36,828 nt of DNA from positions 1 through 36,828 of the forward strand of contig JAIOAT010000037.1 of the NCBI GenBank assembly GCA_019873685.1, read 5' to 3'. Numbering within the stretch: the first letter of the stretch is position 1; every line of letters starts with the position of its first letter. The stretch comes from Chloroflexota bacterium. Its GTDB lineage: Bacteria > Chloroflexota > Anaerolineae > Aggregatilineales > Ch27. Shown one piece after another: positions 7,452 to 15,278 of the stretch. The position numbers and the translations under genes are program-made. The notes under the pieces were generated by a model. It was given only the letters and a program-made list of their open reading frames with translations. It made no database searches and had not been told where the DNA came from.

Positions 7452-8663
7452 TCAGACGCCCGGCGTGCTCCCATTGCCTGGCGTGACCACCAGCCGCACT
7501 TCCGCCAGGTTGGGGATCGTGTGCACCAGCTCGTGACGGATGCGGTCAGTGACGGCGGCGGCAACGGCGGTGGTGAGTTGCGGTGGCAGGGCGATGGTAG
7601 CCTCCAGGTGAAGCGCGTGGCCTATCCAGCGCATCCGCAGCGTCTCGACCGCCTGGACATCGGCATCACGGCGGATCGCTTCCTCAGCCTGGTCTACCAG
7701 CGCCGGGTCCACCGCGTCCATCAGCCGGTACCACATGGCGATCACGGCATCACGGGTGATGAAAACAATCGCCAGGCCGATCAACAGGCCGATAATGGGG
7801 TCAACAATCGGGTAGCCCAGCCATGTGCCAACCACAGCAATCAGCACCGCCAGCGAGGTCAGGCCGTCGGCGCGGGCGTGTCGGCCATCGGTGATCATCG
7901 CCTCAGAGCCGATCCGCCGCCCGACCTGAATTTGCAGCAACGCCACGAATTCGTTGCCCAGGAAGCCAATCAGCGCCGCCGCGGCCACCCAGCCCAGATT
8001 CTCCAGCGGTTCGGGATGGATGAATTTCTGGATCGATTCCCACAGGATGTACCCGGCGCTGAAAGCGATTGAGACGACGATCAGCAGCCCGGCGATATCT
8101 TCCGCCCGGCCGTAGCCGTAGGTATAGCGACGGTTGGCTGCCCGGCGGGCCAGCACAAAGGCGATCCACAGCGGGACGGAATTGAGGGCATCCCCCAGGT
8201 TATGGACGGTGTCAGCCAGCAGGGCCACACTGCCGCTGGCCAGGTAGATCAGCAACTGCAGGACAGTCGTCAGGCCCAGGGCGGCCAGCGCCAGTTTGAT
8301 CGTGCGGATGCCCAGTTCGTTGGTATAGAGCGGATCGCTGTAAGCAGGCCGGGCATGTGAATGGGCATGGCCGGGCAGGTGCAGCGCCCCGGCGATTAGT
8401 CCCCACAGGCTATCGTCGTGATGGTGATCGTGGTCATGGGCATGCTCATGATCATGGTCATGGGGATGGTCGTGGTCATGCTTGTGATCATGGTCATGGG
8501 GGTGGTCGTGGTCATGCTTGTGATCATGGTCATGATGGTGGTCATGGTCATGATGATCATGATGGTGATCGCCATCATGCCTATGATCATGCTCGTGCTC
8601 ATGGGCTTCCACCGCCATTGATTCTGCCTGTGTCAGCTCTGTCGCCTGTGCGCTATCGTGCAT
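7452..8663 (-). CDS. Cation diffusion facilitator (CDF) metal exporter with long His-rich N-terminus
   Basis: The product has 403 residues from the ATG at 8663. The frame can be extended to a TTG at 8675, but that TTG lies within the GGAGGG ribosome-binding site. After ~20 residues comes an extraordinary stretch of about 65 residues made almost entirely of His and Asp (HDHDHKHDHDHP repeats), likely a metal-sensing or metal-collecting arm. Six transmembrane helices follow, with the CDF site HNLGD in TM2 and HARAD in TM5 (both HxxxD, typical for zinc-type CDFs), then a cytoplasmic C-terminal domain. CDFs export Zn, Co, Cd or similar ions against protons. The gene is divergent from a Fur-family regulator and shares its intergenic palindrome, so metal-dependent control is likely. 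Confidence 0.92.
   Translation of the reverse strand: MHDSAQATELTQAESMAVEAHEHEHDHRHDGDHHHDHHDHDHHHDHDHKHDHDHPHDHDHKHDHDHPHDHDHEHAHDHDHHHDDSLWGLIAGALHLPGHAHSHARPAYSDPLYTNELGIRTIKLALAALGLTTVLQLLIYLASGSVALLADTVHNLGDALNSVPLWIAFVLARRAANRRYTYGYGRAEDIAGLLIVVSIAFSAGYILWESIQKFIHPEPLENLGWVAAAALIGFLGNEFVALLQIQVGRRIGSEAMITDGRHARADGLTSLAVLIAVVGTWLGYPIVDPIIGLLIGLAIVFITRDAVIAMWYRLMDAVDPALVDQAEEAIRRDADVQAVETLRMRWIGHALHLEATIALPPQLTTAVAAAVTDRIRHELVHTIPNLAEVRLVVTPGNGSTPGV
8467..8538. repeat. 36-bp tandem repeat within the CDF His-rich region
   Basis: Two adjacent 36-bp units start at 8467 and 8503 and are almost identical (TGGTCGTGGTCATGCTTG opens each). The unit is exactly 12 codons and encodes the alternating HDHDHK/HDHDHP block on the minus strand. 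More degenerate copies flank it to about 8600. The repeat can expand or contract without frameshift, so the length of the metal-binding arm may vary among strains. Confidence 0.85.
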
Positions 8664-8708
8664 ATTACCCTCCAATCCACTGCCCCACTCAGAGGGAGTA
8701 TATGGTAC

Positions 8709-8761
8709 ATTATAGGCACTGCAGGGCAGGCGAAAGCGTTATTGCAAAAAACTGCGACAAT
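8709..8761 (-). promoter_or_regulatory. Palindromic operator with conserved -10 box (copy 2), CDF promoter
   Basis: Read on the minus strand, the block GCAGTTTTTTGCAATAACGC (8755-8736) is followed, with the same 41-bp distance as in copy 1, by TATAAT (8714-8709). The interrupted palindrome spans 8738-8761: GTTATTGCA, 6 bp, TGCGACAAT. Transcription would start near 8702, about 39 nt before the CDF start codon. The palindrome ends 16 bp before the Fur-family ATG at 8778. A bound regulator could therefore control both divergent genes. Autoregulation by this Fur-family protein is the simplest model, an inference from position and symmetry. Confidence 0.65.
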
Positions 8762-8777
8762 CGCATCAGGGCGCGGA

Positions 8778-9254
8778 ATGACTCACCAGCGGATCGACTA
8801 CGTTGAGATCATGCGGGCGCACGGGCTGCGGGTAACGCCCCAGCGGCTGACCATCCTGGACGCCGTATGCGAAGGCGGCGGGCATACTACGCTGGGCGAA
8901 GTCTACGCGCGGGTGCGGGCCAGAGACCGGTCAATCGACCGGTCAACCGTCTACCGGGCGCTGGACGTGTTTGTGGCGCTGGGGCTGGTCGTCTCGGCGG
9001 AACTGGCCTCCGGGGAAACCGTGTACGAGATCGCCCATGCCGCGCCGCATCACCACCTGGTTTGCCAGGCCTGCGGGCGAGAGATGGAAGTCGAGGACAC
9101 TATCCTGCGGGGGGCATTCCGGGCGATTGCCAGGGAATACGGCTTCGCCGTGCGCATGGACCACCTGGTACTTTACGGGCTGTGCGCCGCCTGCCAGGTC
9201 GAGGGTCGGCCTGACACTGATACGCTCCACGCCGCCGATCACAGGGAAGAATAG
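8778..9254 (+). CDS. Fur-family metal-dependent transcriptional regulator
   Basis: The product has 158 residues from the ATG at 8778. An in-frame extension to 8658 would run through the divergent promoter and is not plausible. It has the Fur winged helix (GLRVTPQRLTILDAV at 16-30, STVYRALDVF at 56-65) and a dimerisation domain with HHHLVCQACG. Two CxxC pairs (Cys96/99 and Cys136/139) form the structural zinc site of Fur/Zur/PerR proteins. The regulated metal cannot be assigned safely. The divergent CDF exporter points to zinc or another divalent metal, so a Zur-like role is possible. The ribosome-binding site (AGGGCG) is weak, and the leader must be short because the palindrome ends 16 bp upstream. 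Confidence 0.9.
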   Translation: MTHQRIDYVEIMRAHGLRVTPQRLTILDAVCEGGGHTTLGEVYARVRARDRSIDRSTVYRALDVFVALGLVVSAELASGETVYEIAHAAPHHHLVCQACGREMEVEDTILRGAFRAIAREYGFAVRMDHLVLYGLCAACQVEGRPDTDTLHAADHREE

Positions 9255-9325
9255 CGCCCACAAAAACAAGCGCGATCGTTTTGCCGCAACAGAGTGCCAT
9301 CGCCATTGTGCATAAGGATCCGGGC

Positions 9326-10511
9326 ATGACTCCTCCAATGACCTCACGAGAACGGGTACTGGCAGCCTTCAACCATACTGAGCCGGATCATGTACCGGCC
9401 TGGCTGGGGACTTCGCCCGCCTTTGCCGCCAAAGCGCGGCGCTTCCTGAACCTGCCGGATGACGAAAGCCTTCATCGCGCCGTCGGCGATGACTTCCGGC
9501 GCGTCCTGGCGGTCTACGCTGGCCCTGATCACGCCGCGCCCTACACCAACCTGCCCCCCGGCGCGACTTACCGCTCGCCTTTCGGCATCCTGCGCCACGG
9601 CTACGAAGGCGGCCAGCCAATGAGCCACCCCCTCGCCGCCGCCACATCCACCGCTGAGATCGACGCCTACGCCTGGCCCGACCCGGACTGGATGGATGTT
9701 TCCCACATCCGGGCGGAAGCGCTGCAATACGGCGGGCAATACGCCATCATGGGCGGGGAATGGGCGCCCTTCTGGCATGACGCCATCGATCTGCTGGGCA
9801 TGGAAAACCTGCTGCTGAAGATGTATGACGCGCCGGCGATTGTTGACGCCGTGCTGGAGCACTGCGTGGATTATTACGCCGAGGTTAGCCGGCGTGTCTT
9901 CGAAGCGGCGGCGGATGTCATCGACATCTTCTTCATCGGCAACGACTTCGGCACACAGCGCGGCCCCCAGATCGGCGAGACGCAATTCCGGCGCTTTGTC
10001 CTGCCTCACCTCAAGCGCCTGATCGACCTGGGCCATCGCTACAACCTCAAGGTGCTGCTGCATTGCTGCGGCGGCTTCGCAGATCGGCGAGGCGCAATTC
10101 CGGCGCTTTGTCCTGCCTCACCTCAAGCGCCTGATCGACCTGGGCCATCGCTACAACCTCAAGGTGCTGCTGCATTGCTGCGGCGGCTTCGCCCCCCTGA
10201 TCCCGGCCATGATCGAGGCCGGTCTGGACGGCCTGCAGGCCCTGCAGCCCAACTGCCGGGGCATGGACCCCGCTGTGCTCAAGCGGGAGTTCGGCGGCGC
10301 GATCACGCTGATGGGCGCGATCAACACGCAACTGCTGATCGAAGGCACGCCTGACCAGGCCCGCGCGGAGACCCGCCGTGTGCTGGAGATCATGATGCCC
10401 GGCGGCGGGTACGTCGCCAGCCCCAGCCACGACTACATCCTGGAAGAGACGCCGGTGGAAAACCTGCTGGCCGTCTACGAGACCATTCGCGAGTACGGCG
10501 CTTACCGCTGA
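9326..10511 (+). pseudogene. Uroporphyrinogen decarboxylase-family (methyltransferase-like) gene, frameshifted by tandem duplication
   Basis: The start (ATG 9326, AAGGATC upstream) and first ~250 codons encode a UROD/MtaA-like TIM barrel: MTSRERVLAAFNHTEPDHVP, GGEWAPFWHDA, then PHLKRLIDLG and LLHCCGG, where the family places its zinc or substrate site. Within this last part, 112 bp are repeated in tandem (9969-10080, 10081-10192). Because 112 is not a multiple of three, the frame is lost. The correct C-terminus (PLIPAMIEAGLDGLQALQP to YGAYR, stop 10511) continues in another frame. Removing one copy restores an uninterrupted 357-residue protein of normal family length. Such proteins usually act as corrinoid-dependent methyltransferases or relatives rather than in haem synthesis. 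The break is either a recent mutation or an assembly error. Confidence 0.85.
9969..10192. repeat. 112-bp direct tandem duplication
   Basis: Two head-to-tail copies start with AGATCGGCGA at 9969 and 10081 and run 112 bp each. I find one difference, GAGACGC in copy 1 against GAGGCGC in copy 2. The junction GGCTTCGC|AGATCGG contrasts with the natural continuation GGCTTCGC|CCCCCTG after copy 2. The duplication lies wholly inside the UROD-like gene and shifts its frame by +1. Confidence 0.95.
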
Positions 10512-10596
10512 GCGCTATCCCCGGCGGCTGTCCCGCCGTCGCCGCTGTAACCGGCGGCCATCCAGCATACAGGCTGTCAGGAGGGGAGAAACATAG

Positions 10597-12852
10597 ATGC
10601 TCACGCTTGAAGCTTTCTTCCACCTGGCGGCGGTAGACCGGCTGGTCGCCCGGATCGCTGCCGAACGGGCCGGCTGCGTGGTTGTTGCCGGGCTGGACGC
10701 GCGTCCGCTGGCCGTCGGCGCCAGGCAGCAGGGTGTGCTGCCCAGCGGTCGTTCCACCATCTTTCGCATTCTGGTGCGCGAAGTGCTGACCACCCATCCG
10801 GAAGCGACCTGCGTGGTTGTGGCTGAGGAAGAACCGCTGGGACGACTGCCTCCCGACATGCGCGGGCGGGTGCACGTCCTGCCGGTCACAGCTCCCAACA
10901 CACACGCCGACCTGATCGCCCGCACACTGGCCGCCGGGCGCCCTGACCTGCTGGTCATCGACCGTCTGTCCGAGCAGACCGCCCTCCCCGCGCTGGAAGC
11001 TGCTGCACAGGGCGTGCAGGTATTCTCCCAGCTGGACACGATCTTTCGCGGCGGTCAGGTCGCCGGGCAACTGGCGGCGCTTGGCGTGGATGAGCGTTGC
11101 CTCAATCATCTGCGCTGGACGGTCACGGTGGAGCGTCTTCCAGCGCTTTGCCCGACCTGCCGCCAGCCGGTGCTGCCAACAGCCCACCAGCAGGGAATCC
11201 TGCGTCAGCTGTGCCCGGATTACGAGGCGCTGGGGCGCGCAGCGCTGGCGGAGCGCTCCCCGGAGGCGCTGCCCCCGCCCGGCGAGTCCATGCCGTTCTA
11301 CGCGCCGGGCAGTTGCGATCGTTGCGGCGGCACAGGGCGCTACGGCGATGTCCTGCTCTTCGACATCCATCATGTGCAGGAGGGCGGCCTGCTGGCCATG
11401 GAGCAGTATGCCGTGCAGCTGGCCGCGCTCGGCCACCTCTCCCTGGCCGATGTCCTGCGCTTTGAGCACGGCCAGCTGCTGCACACCTACCACCTGCTCA
11501 CCGCCAGCGAGACCGCGCTGGCCGACCTGAATACCCGGCTGCAGCAGAAGCTGGCCCAGCTGGAAAGCGCCAACCGCGTCCTGGAGGAGCGGACCAGAGC
11601 TTTGATCACGCTGCAGGGGATCAGCCACAGCCTGCTCGGCTCGACCTCACTGACCGGGCTGGGCCATCGCGTCTGCGCCTGTGTGCGCGATCTATGCGGG
11701 GCTGACCGGGCCATCCTGTACCTGCTGTTGCCGGGCAACCGGGCGGAAGTGCTGGCCGTCAGCGGCTGGCAACCGGATCACGTGGGCCGGCAGATCAGCC
11801 TTGACCCGGCTGAGTTCAGCGGAACGGCGCCGACCCCCTTTCATGCCTGGCCGCCGGGCATCCCGCCGCGCCACCCCGATCTGGAGGGCGGGCGGTTACG
11901 GGTCGGGTTGCGCATCCCTTTGGCGGCGCAGGATCAGCCGGTTGGCCTGATGATCGTGCACTCGACTTTCAAAGGGCGTTTCACGCCGGGCGAGATCGCC
12001 CTGGTTCACGCCTTTGCCAATCAGGCCGCCCTGGCCATCCAGCGAGCCGGCCTGATCGAGGCGCTCCAGTCGAAGGTCACCCAGCTTGAAGCGGCGCAGA
12101 TCGAACTGGCTAAGAAGGAACGCCTGGAACACGAGCTGGCGCTGGCCCGCCAGGTGCAGCAGAGCATGTTGCCGCGCACCTTCCCGCGCATCCCCGGCTA
12201 CAGCTTCGCCGCCGGTAGCGAGCCAGCCCGGCAGGTGGGCGGCGACTTTTACGACGTGATCCGGCTGGACGATGACCGCTTTGCCCTGGCCATCGCCGAT
12301 GTTTCTGGCAAGGGGATGCCAGCGGCGCTGTTCATGGCCCTGACGCGCAGCCTGTTGCTGGCGGAAGCCCGGCGTACGGCCTCCCCCGCCGCGGTGCTGG
12401 CCGCCGTCAACCGCCTGCTGCTGGAGCTTGGCGAGCCGGATATGTTCGTCACGATCTTTTACGGTGTGGTGGAGCAGGCCGCCGGTTGCCTGACCTACAG
12501 CCGGGCCGGGCATGATCGGCCGCTGCTGCTGCGGGACGCGCAGGCCGTCGAATTGCAGGGAAGCGGCCTGGCCCTGGGCCTGCTGGAGGGAGACCGCCTG
12601 GCGCTCTCCGAAGAGCAAATCGATCTGCGCCCCGGCGACCGGCTGGTGCTCTACACCGACGGCCTGATTGATGTGCAGGCGGCGGATGGTCGCCTGTACG
12701 ATCGCGACCGGCTCAAGAACCTGTTGCAGGCTCACAGCGCCCTGCCTCCTGGCGCACTATGCCGGACCGTGTTTGACCACCTGGCCGCTTACCAGGGAGA
12801 CGCCGAGCAGTTCGACGACATGACCATGCTGATCCTGGGCGTGAGTGCCTAG
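10597..12852 (+). CDS. PilB/GspE-like relic fused to GAF and SpoIIE-type PP2C phosphatase
   Basis: The 751-residue, probably cytoplasmic protein has no transmembrane segment. Residues ~25-260 resemble the C-terminal half of type II secretion/type IV pilus ATPases. There is a degenerate P-loop (LPSGRST, ~48-54; the lysine is Arg), DLLVIDRL as Walker B position, VFSQLDTIFRGG where active enzymes have STLHTN, and the four-cysteine zinc site CPTC (185/188) and CDRCGGTG (240/243). A coiled coil (~303-340), a GAF domain (~340-485) and a second coil (~485-520) follow. A SpoIIE/RsbU phosphatase (~520-750) has all metal aspartates: GGDFYD (550), IADVSGKG (568), YTDG (688) and FDDMT (740/741). The output is likely dephosphorylation of an anti-sigma-factor antagonist or similar. 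A strong AGGAGGGGAG ribosome-binding site precedes it. Confidence 0.88.
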   Translation: MLTLEAFFHLAAVDRLVARIAAERAGCVVVAGLDARPLAVGARQQGVLPSGRSTIFRILVREVLTTHPEATCVVVAEEEPLGRLPPDMRGRVHVLPVTAPNTHADLIARTLAAGRPDLLVIDRLSEQTALPALEAAAQGVQVFSQLDTIFRGGQVAGQLAALGVDERCLNHLRWTVTVERLPALCPTCRQPVLPTAHQQGILRQLCPDYEALGRAALAERSPEALPPPGESMPFYAPGSCDRCGGTGRYGDVLLFDIHHVQEGGLLAMEQYAVQLAALGHLSLADVLRFEHGQLLHTYHLLTASETALADLNTRLQQKLAQLESANRVLEERTRALITLQGISHSLLGSTSLTGLGHRVCACVRDLCGADRAILYLLLPGNRAEVLAVSGWQPDHVGRQISLDPAEFSGTAPTPFHAWPPGIPPRHPDLEGGRLRVGLRIPLAAQDQPVGLMIVHSTFKGRFTPGEIALVHAFANQAALAIQRAGLIEALQSKVTQLEAAQIELAKKERLEHELALARQVQQSMLPRTFPRIPGYSFAAGSEPARQVGGDFYDVIRLDDDRFALAIADVSGKGMPAALFMALTRSLLLAEARRTASPAAVLAAVNRLLLELGEPDMFVTIFYGVVEQAAGCLTYSRAGHDRPLLLRDAQAVELQGSGLALGLLEGDRLALSEEQIDLRPGDRLVLYTDGLIDVQAADGRLYDRDRLKNLLQAHSALPPGALCRTVFDHLAAYQGDAEQFDDMTMLILGVSA

Positions 12853-12863
12853 CCATCCCCCTA

Positions 12864-12900
12864 CAGAAAACCACACGGGGAGCCGATTGGCGGCTCCCCG
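12864..12900 (-). terminator. Intrinsic terminator for the GH2 gene
   Basis: A perfect 10-bp stem CGGGGAGCCG/CGGCTCCCCG (12876-12885 with 12891-12900) has a 5-nt loop. Read on the minus strand it is followed by TGTGGTTTTCTG, so it ends transcription of the GH2 gene, which stops 30 bp away. On the plus strand no T-run follows, though the hairpin may still help separate the convergent phosphatase gene. Confidence 0.75.
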
Positions 12901-12929
12901 CTGGCGTCTGGCGCTGCTTGCCGGGCGTT

Positions 12930-14765
12930 TTAGCTCCCGGAGTACAGCTTCTCGATGGCCGCCTGCCGGGTCTGGATACGGCGGATGCGCTCCAGGTCGA
13001 ACTTGGCCCGGCGGTCAAAGGTGTAAATCCCGTTCTGCTCCTGATAAACGTCGGTGAGCTGGGTGTAGCAGTAGCCGAACATGGCCGGGTTATCCAGCAG
13101 GGCGCTGCACAGCCCCTCAAAGCGGGCGTAGAACTCCTCCAAGCTGCGCGGTCGTTCACCGTAGCCCCACGAATCGCCCTGCGCCGCCTCAGGATTCCAC
13201 CACGTGCCGCCGAATTCGCTGACGAAGAACGGCTGGCCGCGGTAGGCGATCGACCACTGCTTGCCGGGGAAGGGCGACAGGCCGTCCCAGGCGACATACT
13301 CGTAATCCGGCGAATTGTAGAAAGGCAGCCCCTCCCCCGTCCGGGCGTGACGCTGGGCAAAACGGGCGACATCCTGAGTGTAGTCGTGGTTGTCGTAGAC
13401 GTCCGCCTCCGGCACGCGGTGCGAATAGCCGGAAGCGTCCAGCACCGGGCGGGTGGTATCGAGCGCCTTGGCCGCCAGGAACATCCCGCGGGTGACGTCG
13501 TCCAGCACGGTGATCCGGTCGGTCAGAGTCTGATAGGTTTCATTCAGCGGGCACCAGCCAACGATGCATGGATGCGAATAGTCACGCTCGATCACCTCCA
13601 GCCACTGGGTGATATACGTCGCGCCGGGCTGCTGGTGATCTTCGTGCGGGCCATAGCCGGAGCAACCCCAGTCGGGGAACTCGCCCCAGACGATATAGCC
13701 CAGCCGGTCAGCATGGTACAGGAAGCGCTCCTCAAACACCTTCTGGTGGAGGCGTGCGCCGTTGAACCCGGCAGCCATGCTCAGCTCAATATCGCGGATC
13801 AGGGCTTCGTCGCTGGGCGCGGTCAGGATGCCATCCGGGTAGTAACCCTGATCCAGCACCAGCCGCTGGAAGACCACCTGGCCGTTGATCTTGATCGCCT
13901 TGCCATCGATGGCGATCCCGCGCAGACCGGCATAGCTCTGCGCCCGGTCAACGACGCGCCCGTCAGCGTCCACCAGCGTGAGTTCCAGATCGTACAGATG
14001 TGGATCGCCGACCGACCACAGACGGCGGCGCTCCGGCGGAACCGGCAGGTAAAGCTGGGGAGCCAGGTCGGAATCCGCCGGGACCTCAGCGCTGCTGACG
14101 ACTCCGGCGGCATCCCGGAGGACAGCACGGACGCGCAGTCCGGGCCGGTTGCCGGTGATCGGCAGTTCCAGCCGGAACAGGCTATTGGCCACGTCGGGCG
14201 TGATGCGCGGGCGCTTGAAGGCGATCTCCGGTACCGGCTCCAGCCAGACCGTTTGCCAGATGCCGGTCGTGCGGAGGTAGTGCGCGCCGCGGGGGCCATA
14301 GTAGCGGTGGATTTGCTTGCCACGCGGCTTGGGCGACTGGTGATCGTCACGGGCGCGGACGACGATCGTGATCGTCTCGCCGGGCTTCGCCACGCGGCTC
14401 AGGTCGCAGCTGAACGGCGCAAAGCCGCCACGATGACGGCCGACCTCGTGGCCATTCACCCACACAGTCGCGTCATAATCGACCGCCTGGAAATGCAGCA
14501 GCACCCGCCGTCCTGCCCATTCCGGCGGGATAGTCACCTGGCGGCGGTACCAGACTGCGTCCATGAAGTCCAGGTGGCCGATCCCGGAGAGCGGGGATTC
14601 CGGGCAGAACGGCACCAGGATACGGTCGCTCAACTCACGCTCCAGCAGGCCGCGTTCCAGCCCGCTGTCGCCAGCATCGATCTCGAACTGCCATTCGCCA
14701 TTCAGGCATAGCCAATCCGGGCGAACAAACTGCGGTCGCGGATATTCAGGGCGCGGAACACTCAT
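12930..14765 (-). CDS. Glycoside hydrolase family 2 (beta-galactosidase/beta-glucuronidase type)
   Basis: The 611-residue protein has the GH2 order. A jelly-roll sugar-binding domain opens with DWLCLNGEWQFEID and contains WYRRQVTIP and AVDYDATVWVNGHEVGRHRGGF. An immunoglobulin-like domain follows, then a TIM barrel with GIAIDGKAIKINGQ and GFNGARLHQK. The acid/base Glu lies in WCPLNET and the nucleophile Glu in FVSEFGGTW. No signal peptide is seen, so it acts in the cytoplasm on imported oligosaccharides or glycosides. The short form (611 residues) without the large C-terminal domains of LacZ fits the Chloroflexi/Thermotoga-type beta-galactosidase or glucuronidase groups. The precise sugar is not readable. 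It has its own transcription unit. The ATG has GAGGG nine bases upstream. Confidence 0.9.
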   Translation of the reverse strand: MSVPRPEYPRPQFVRPDWLCLNGEWQFEIDAGDSGLERGLLERELSDRILVPFCPESPLSGIGHLDFMDAVWYRRQVTIPPEWAGRRVLLHFQAVDYDATVWVNGHEVGRHRGGFAPFSCDLSRVAKPGETITIVVRARDDHQSPKPRGKQIHRYYGPRGAHYLRTTGIWQTVWLEPVPEIAFKRPRITPDVANSLFRLELPITGNRPGLRVRAVLRDAAGVVSSAEVPADSDLAPQLYLPVPPERRRLWSVGDPHLYDLELTLVDADGRVVDRAQSYAGLRGIAIDGKAIKINGQVVFQRLVLDQGYYPDGILTAPSDEALIRDIELSMAAGFNGARLHQKVFEERFLYHADRLGYIVWGEFPDWGCSGYGPHEDHQQPGATYITQWLEVIERDYSHPCIVGWCPLNETYQTLTDRITVLDDVTRGMFLAAKALDTTRPVLDASGYSHRVPEADVYDNHDYTQDVARFAQRHARTGEGLPFYNSPDYEYVAWDGLSPFPGKQWSIAYRGQPFFVSEFGGTWWNPEAAQGDSWGYGERPRSLEEFYARFEGLCSALLDNPAMFGYCYTQLTDVYQEQNGIYTFDRRAKFDLERIRRIQTRQAAIEKLYSGS

Positions 14766-14956
14766 AGGGTTTTTCCCTCATCGCCTCACTAGGCCACACT
14801 ATCCGGGCGGCCATCAGGCCCCCGGCCTGCACGCAGGACTGTTTATGGCATAGCTCCGGCACAAAAGCAAGGGAAAACGGCGTCCAGGCACCCCTCTTTT
14901 CAACCTGTTCAGGGCAATTGCTGGCATGGCGTGTTCTTAGTAACCTCAGCTTTCGA
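14766..14956. other. Intergenic stretch upstream of the GH2 gene
   Basis: No convincing gene is seen. On the minus strand, TTGCTT, 17 bp and CATAAA around 14845-14875 is a weak candidate promoter for the GH2 gene. The remaining bases up to the promoter at 14957 show nothing I can name. Confidence 0.4.
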
Positions 14957-14985
14957 TTGTCCGATCCACCTGCACAGGGTAAAAT
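14957..14985 (+). promoter_or_regulatory. Sigma-70-type promoter of the riboswitch/ECF operon
   Basis: TTGTCC (14957-14962), a 17-bp spacer and TAAAAT (14980-14985) match a standard housekeeping promoter at ideal spacing. Transcription would start near 14992, giving an untranslated leader of about 285 nt before the ATPase gene. A short stem GTCGGC/GCCGAC (15005-15019) would form early in that leader. Confidence 0.6.
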
Positions 14986-15107
14986 ATGTCAGAATACAGA
15001 GCCGGTCGGCCAAGCCGACAGGGCCGTATTAACAACCACAAACACTCTCCGAGTCTGTCGATGGCCTGCGACAGCGTGATCACGCGCATCGCGGCCCCTA
15101 AGGCGCG

Positions 15108-15278
15108 CCACCGTCCGCGCTATGGCGGCAGACCGACCCGCAAGGGCTGTCCGTACTCCGGACATGAGGGTATGGGTGGAAACGCCCATGCCTCCCGTTT
15201 TGGAAAGGAGAAACGACCGCTCGCTGCCCGCCAGGATAGCGAGTCCGCCAGCCGTCCGATTCTCCGGCTGGCGTTTTT
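15108..15278 (+). ncRNA. Structured leader RNA, probable molybdenum-cofactor (Moco) riboswitch
   Basis: The leader folds by eye into a multi-stem aptamer. A closing stem pairs GGCGGCAG (15124-15131) with CTGCCCGCC (15224-15232). A GCAA-capped stem CCC/GGG lies at 15137-15146, and GTCCG/CGGAC pairs at 15149-15163. A 10-bp stem at 15169-15192 is capped by GAAA. The block CCTCCC (15191-15196) is followed by GGAAAGGAGAAACG (15202-15215), whose CGTTT/AAACG ends pair. The GNRA-capped stems and the CCTCCC...GGAAAGGAGAAAC block are what I remember of the Moco riboswitch class (Rfam MOCO_RNA_motif). Cobalamin, TPP, FMN, SAM and THF core motifs are absent. A terminator follows directly (15246-15278). 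The class call is from memory and needs a covariance search. That it is a cis-regulatory structured RNA is much surer. Confidence 0.6.
15246..15278 (+). terminator. Attenuator: intrinsic terminator abutting the ECF operon start codon
   Basis: A perfect 9-bp stem CGCCAGCCG/CGGCTGGCG (15246-15254 with 15265-15273) has a 10-nt loop and is followed by TTTTT (15274-15278). The ATG of the first gene is the next base. A terminator upstream of its own operon is an expression platform, not a gene end. A competing stem CTCGCT/AGCGAG at 15220-15243 joins the aptamer's 3' side to the sequence just before the terminator, so ligand-dependent switching is plausible. Confidence 0.85.

Noticed and set aside
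8440-8600. Short repeated units that could suggest a CRISPR array
   Set aside because: The repeats are in-frame codon repeats (12 codons) of the His-rich arm, without unique spacers, and no cas gene is present.
8658-8777. Upstream extension of the Fur-family protein from 8658
   Set aside because: It would translate the divergent promoter and operator and make a non-Fur-like N-terminus. The ATG at 8778 gives the normal Fur length.
8357-8806. Plus-strand open frames through the His-rich repeat region
   Set aside because: They are complements of the CDF His/Asp codons and have no start signals.
10522-10538. 6-bp hairpin CGGCGG/CCGCCG after the UROD-like gene as a terminator
   Set aside because: It is short, has no T-run and lies in GC-rich sequence where such stems arise by chance.
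12918-14711. A ~600-codon plus-strand open frame opposite the GH2 gene
   Set aside because: It is antisense to a clear GH2 enzyme with both catalytic motifs. Long antisense frames are common in GC-rich DNA, and its product resembles no protein.
15108-15278. Cobalamin, TPP, FMN, SAM or THF riboswitch as identity of the leader
   Set aside because: The diagnostic cores (for example GCCACTG with the B12 box, CTGAGA, AGGGTGAAATTCCC-type stems) are not found. The CCTCCC/GGAAAGGAGAAAC block and GNRA stems fit Moco better.
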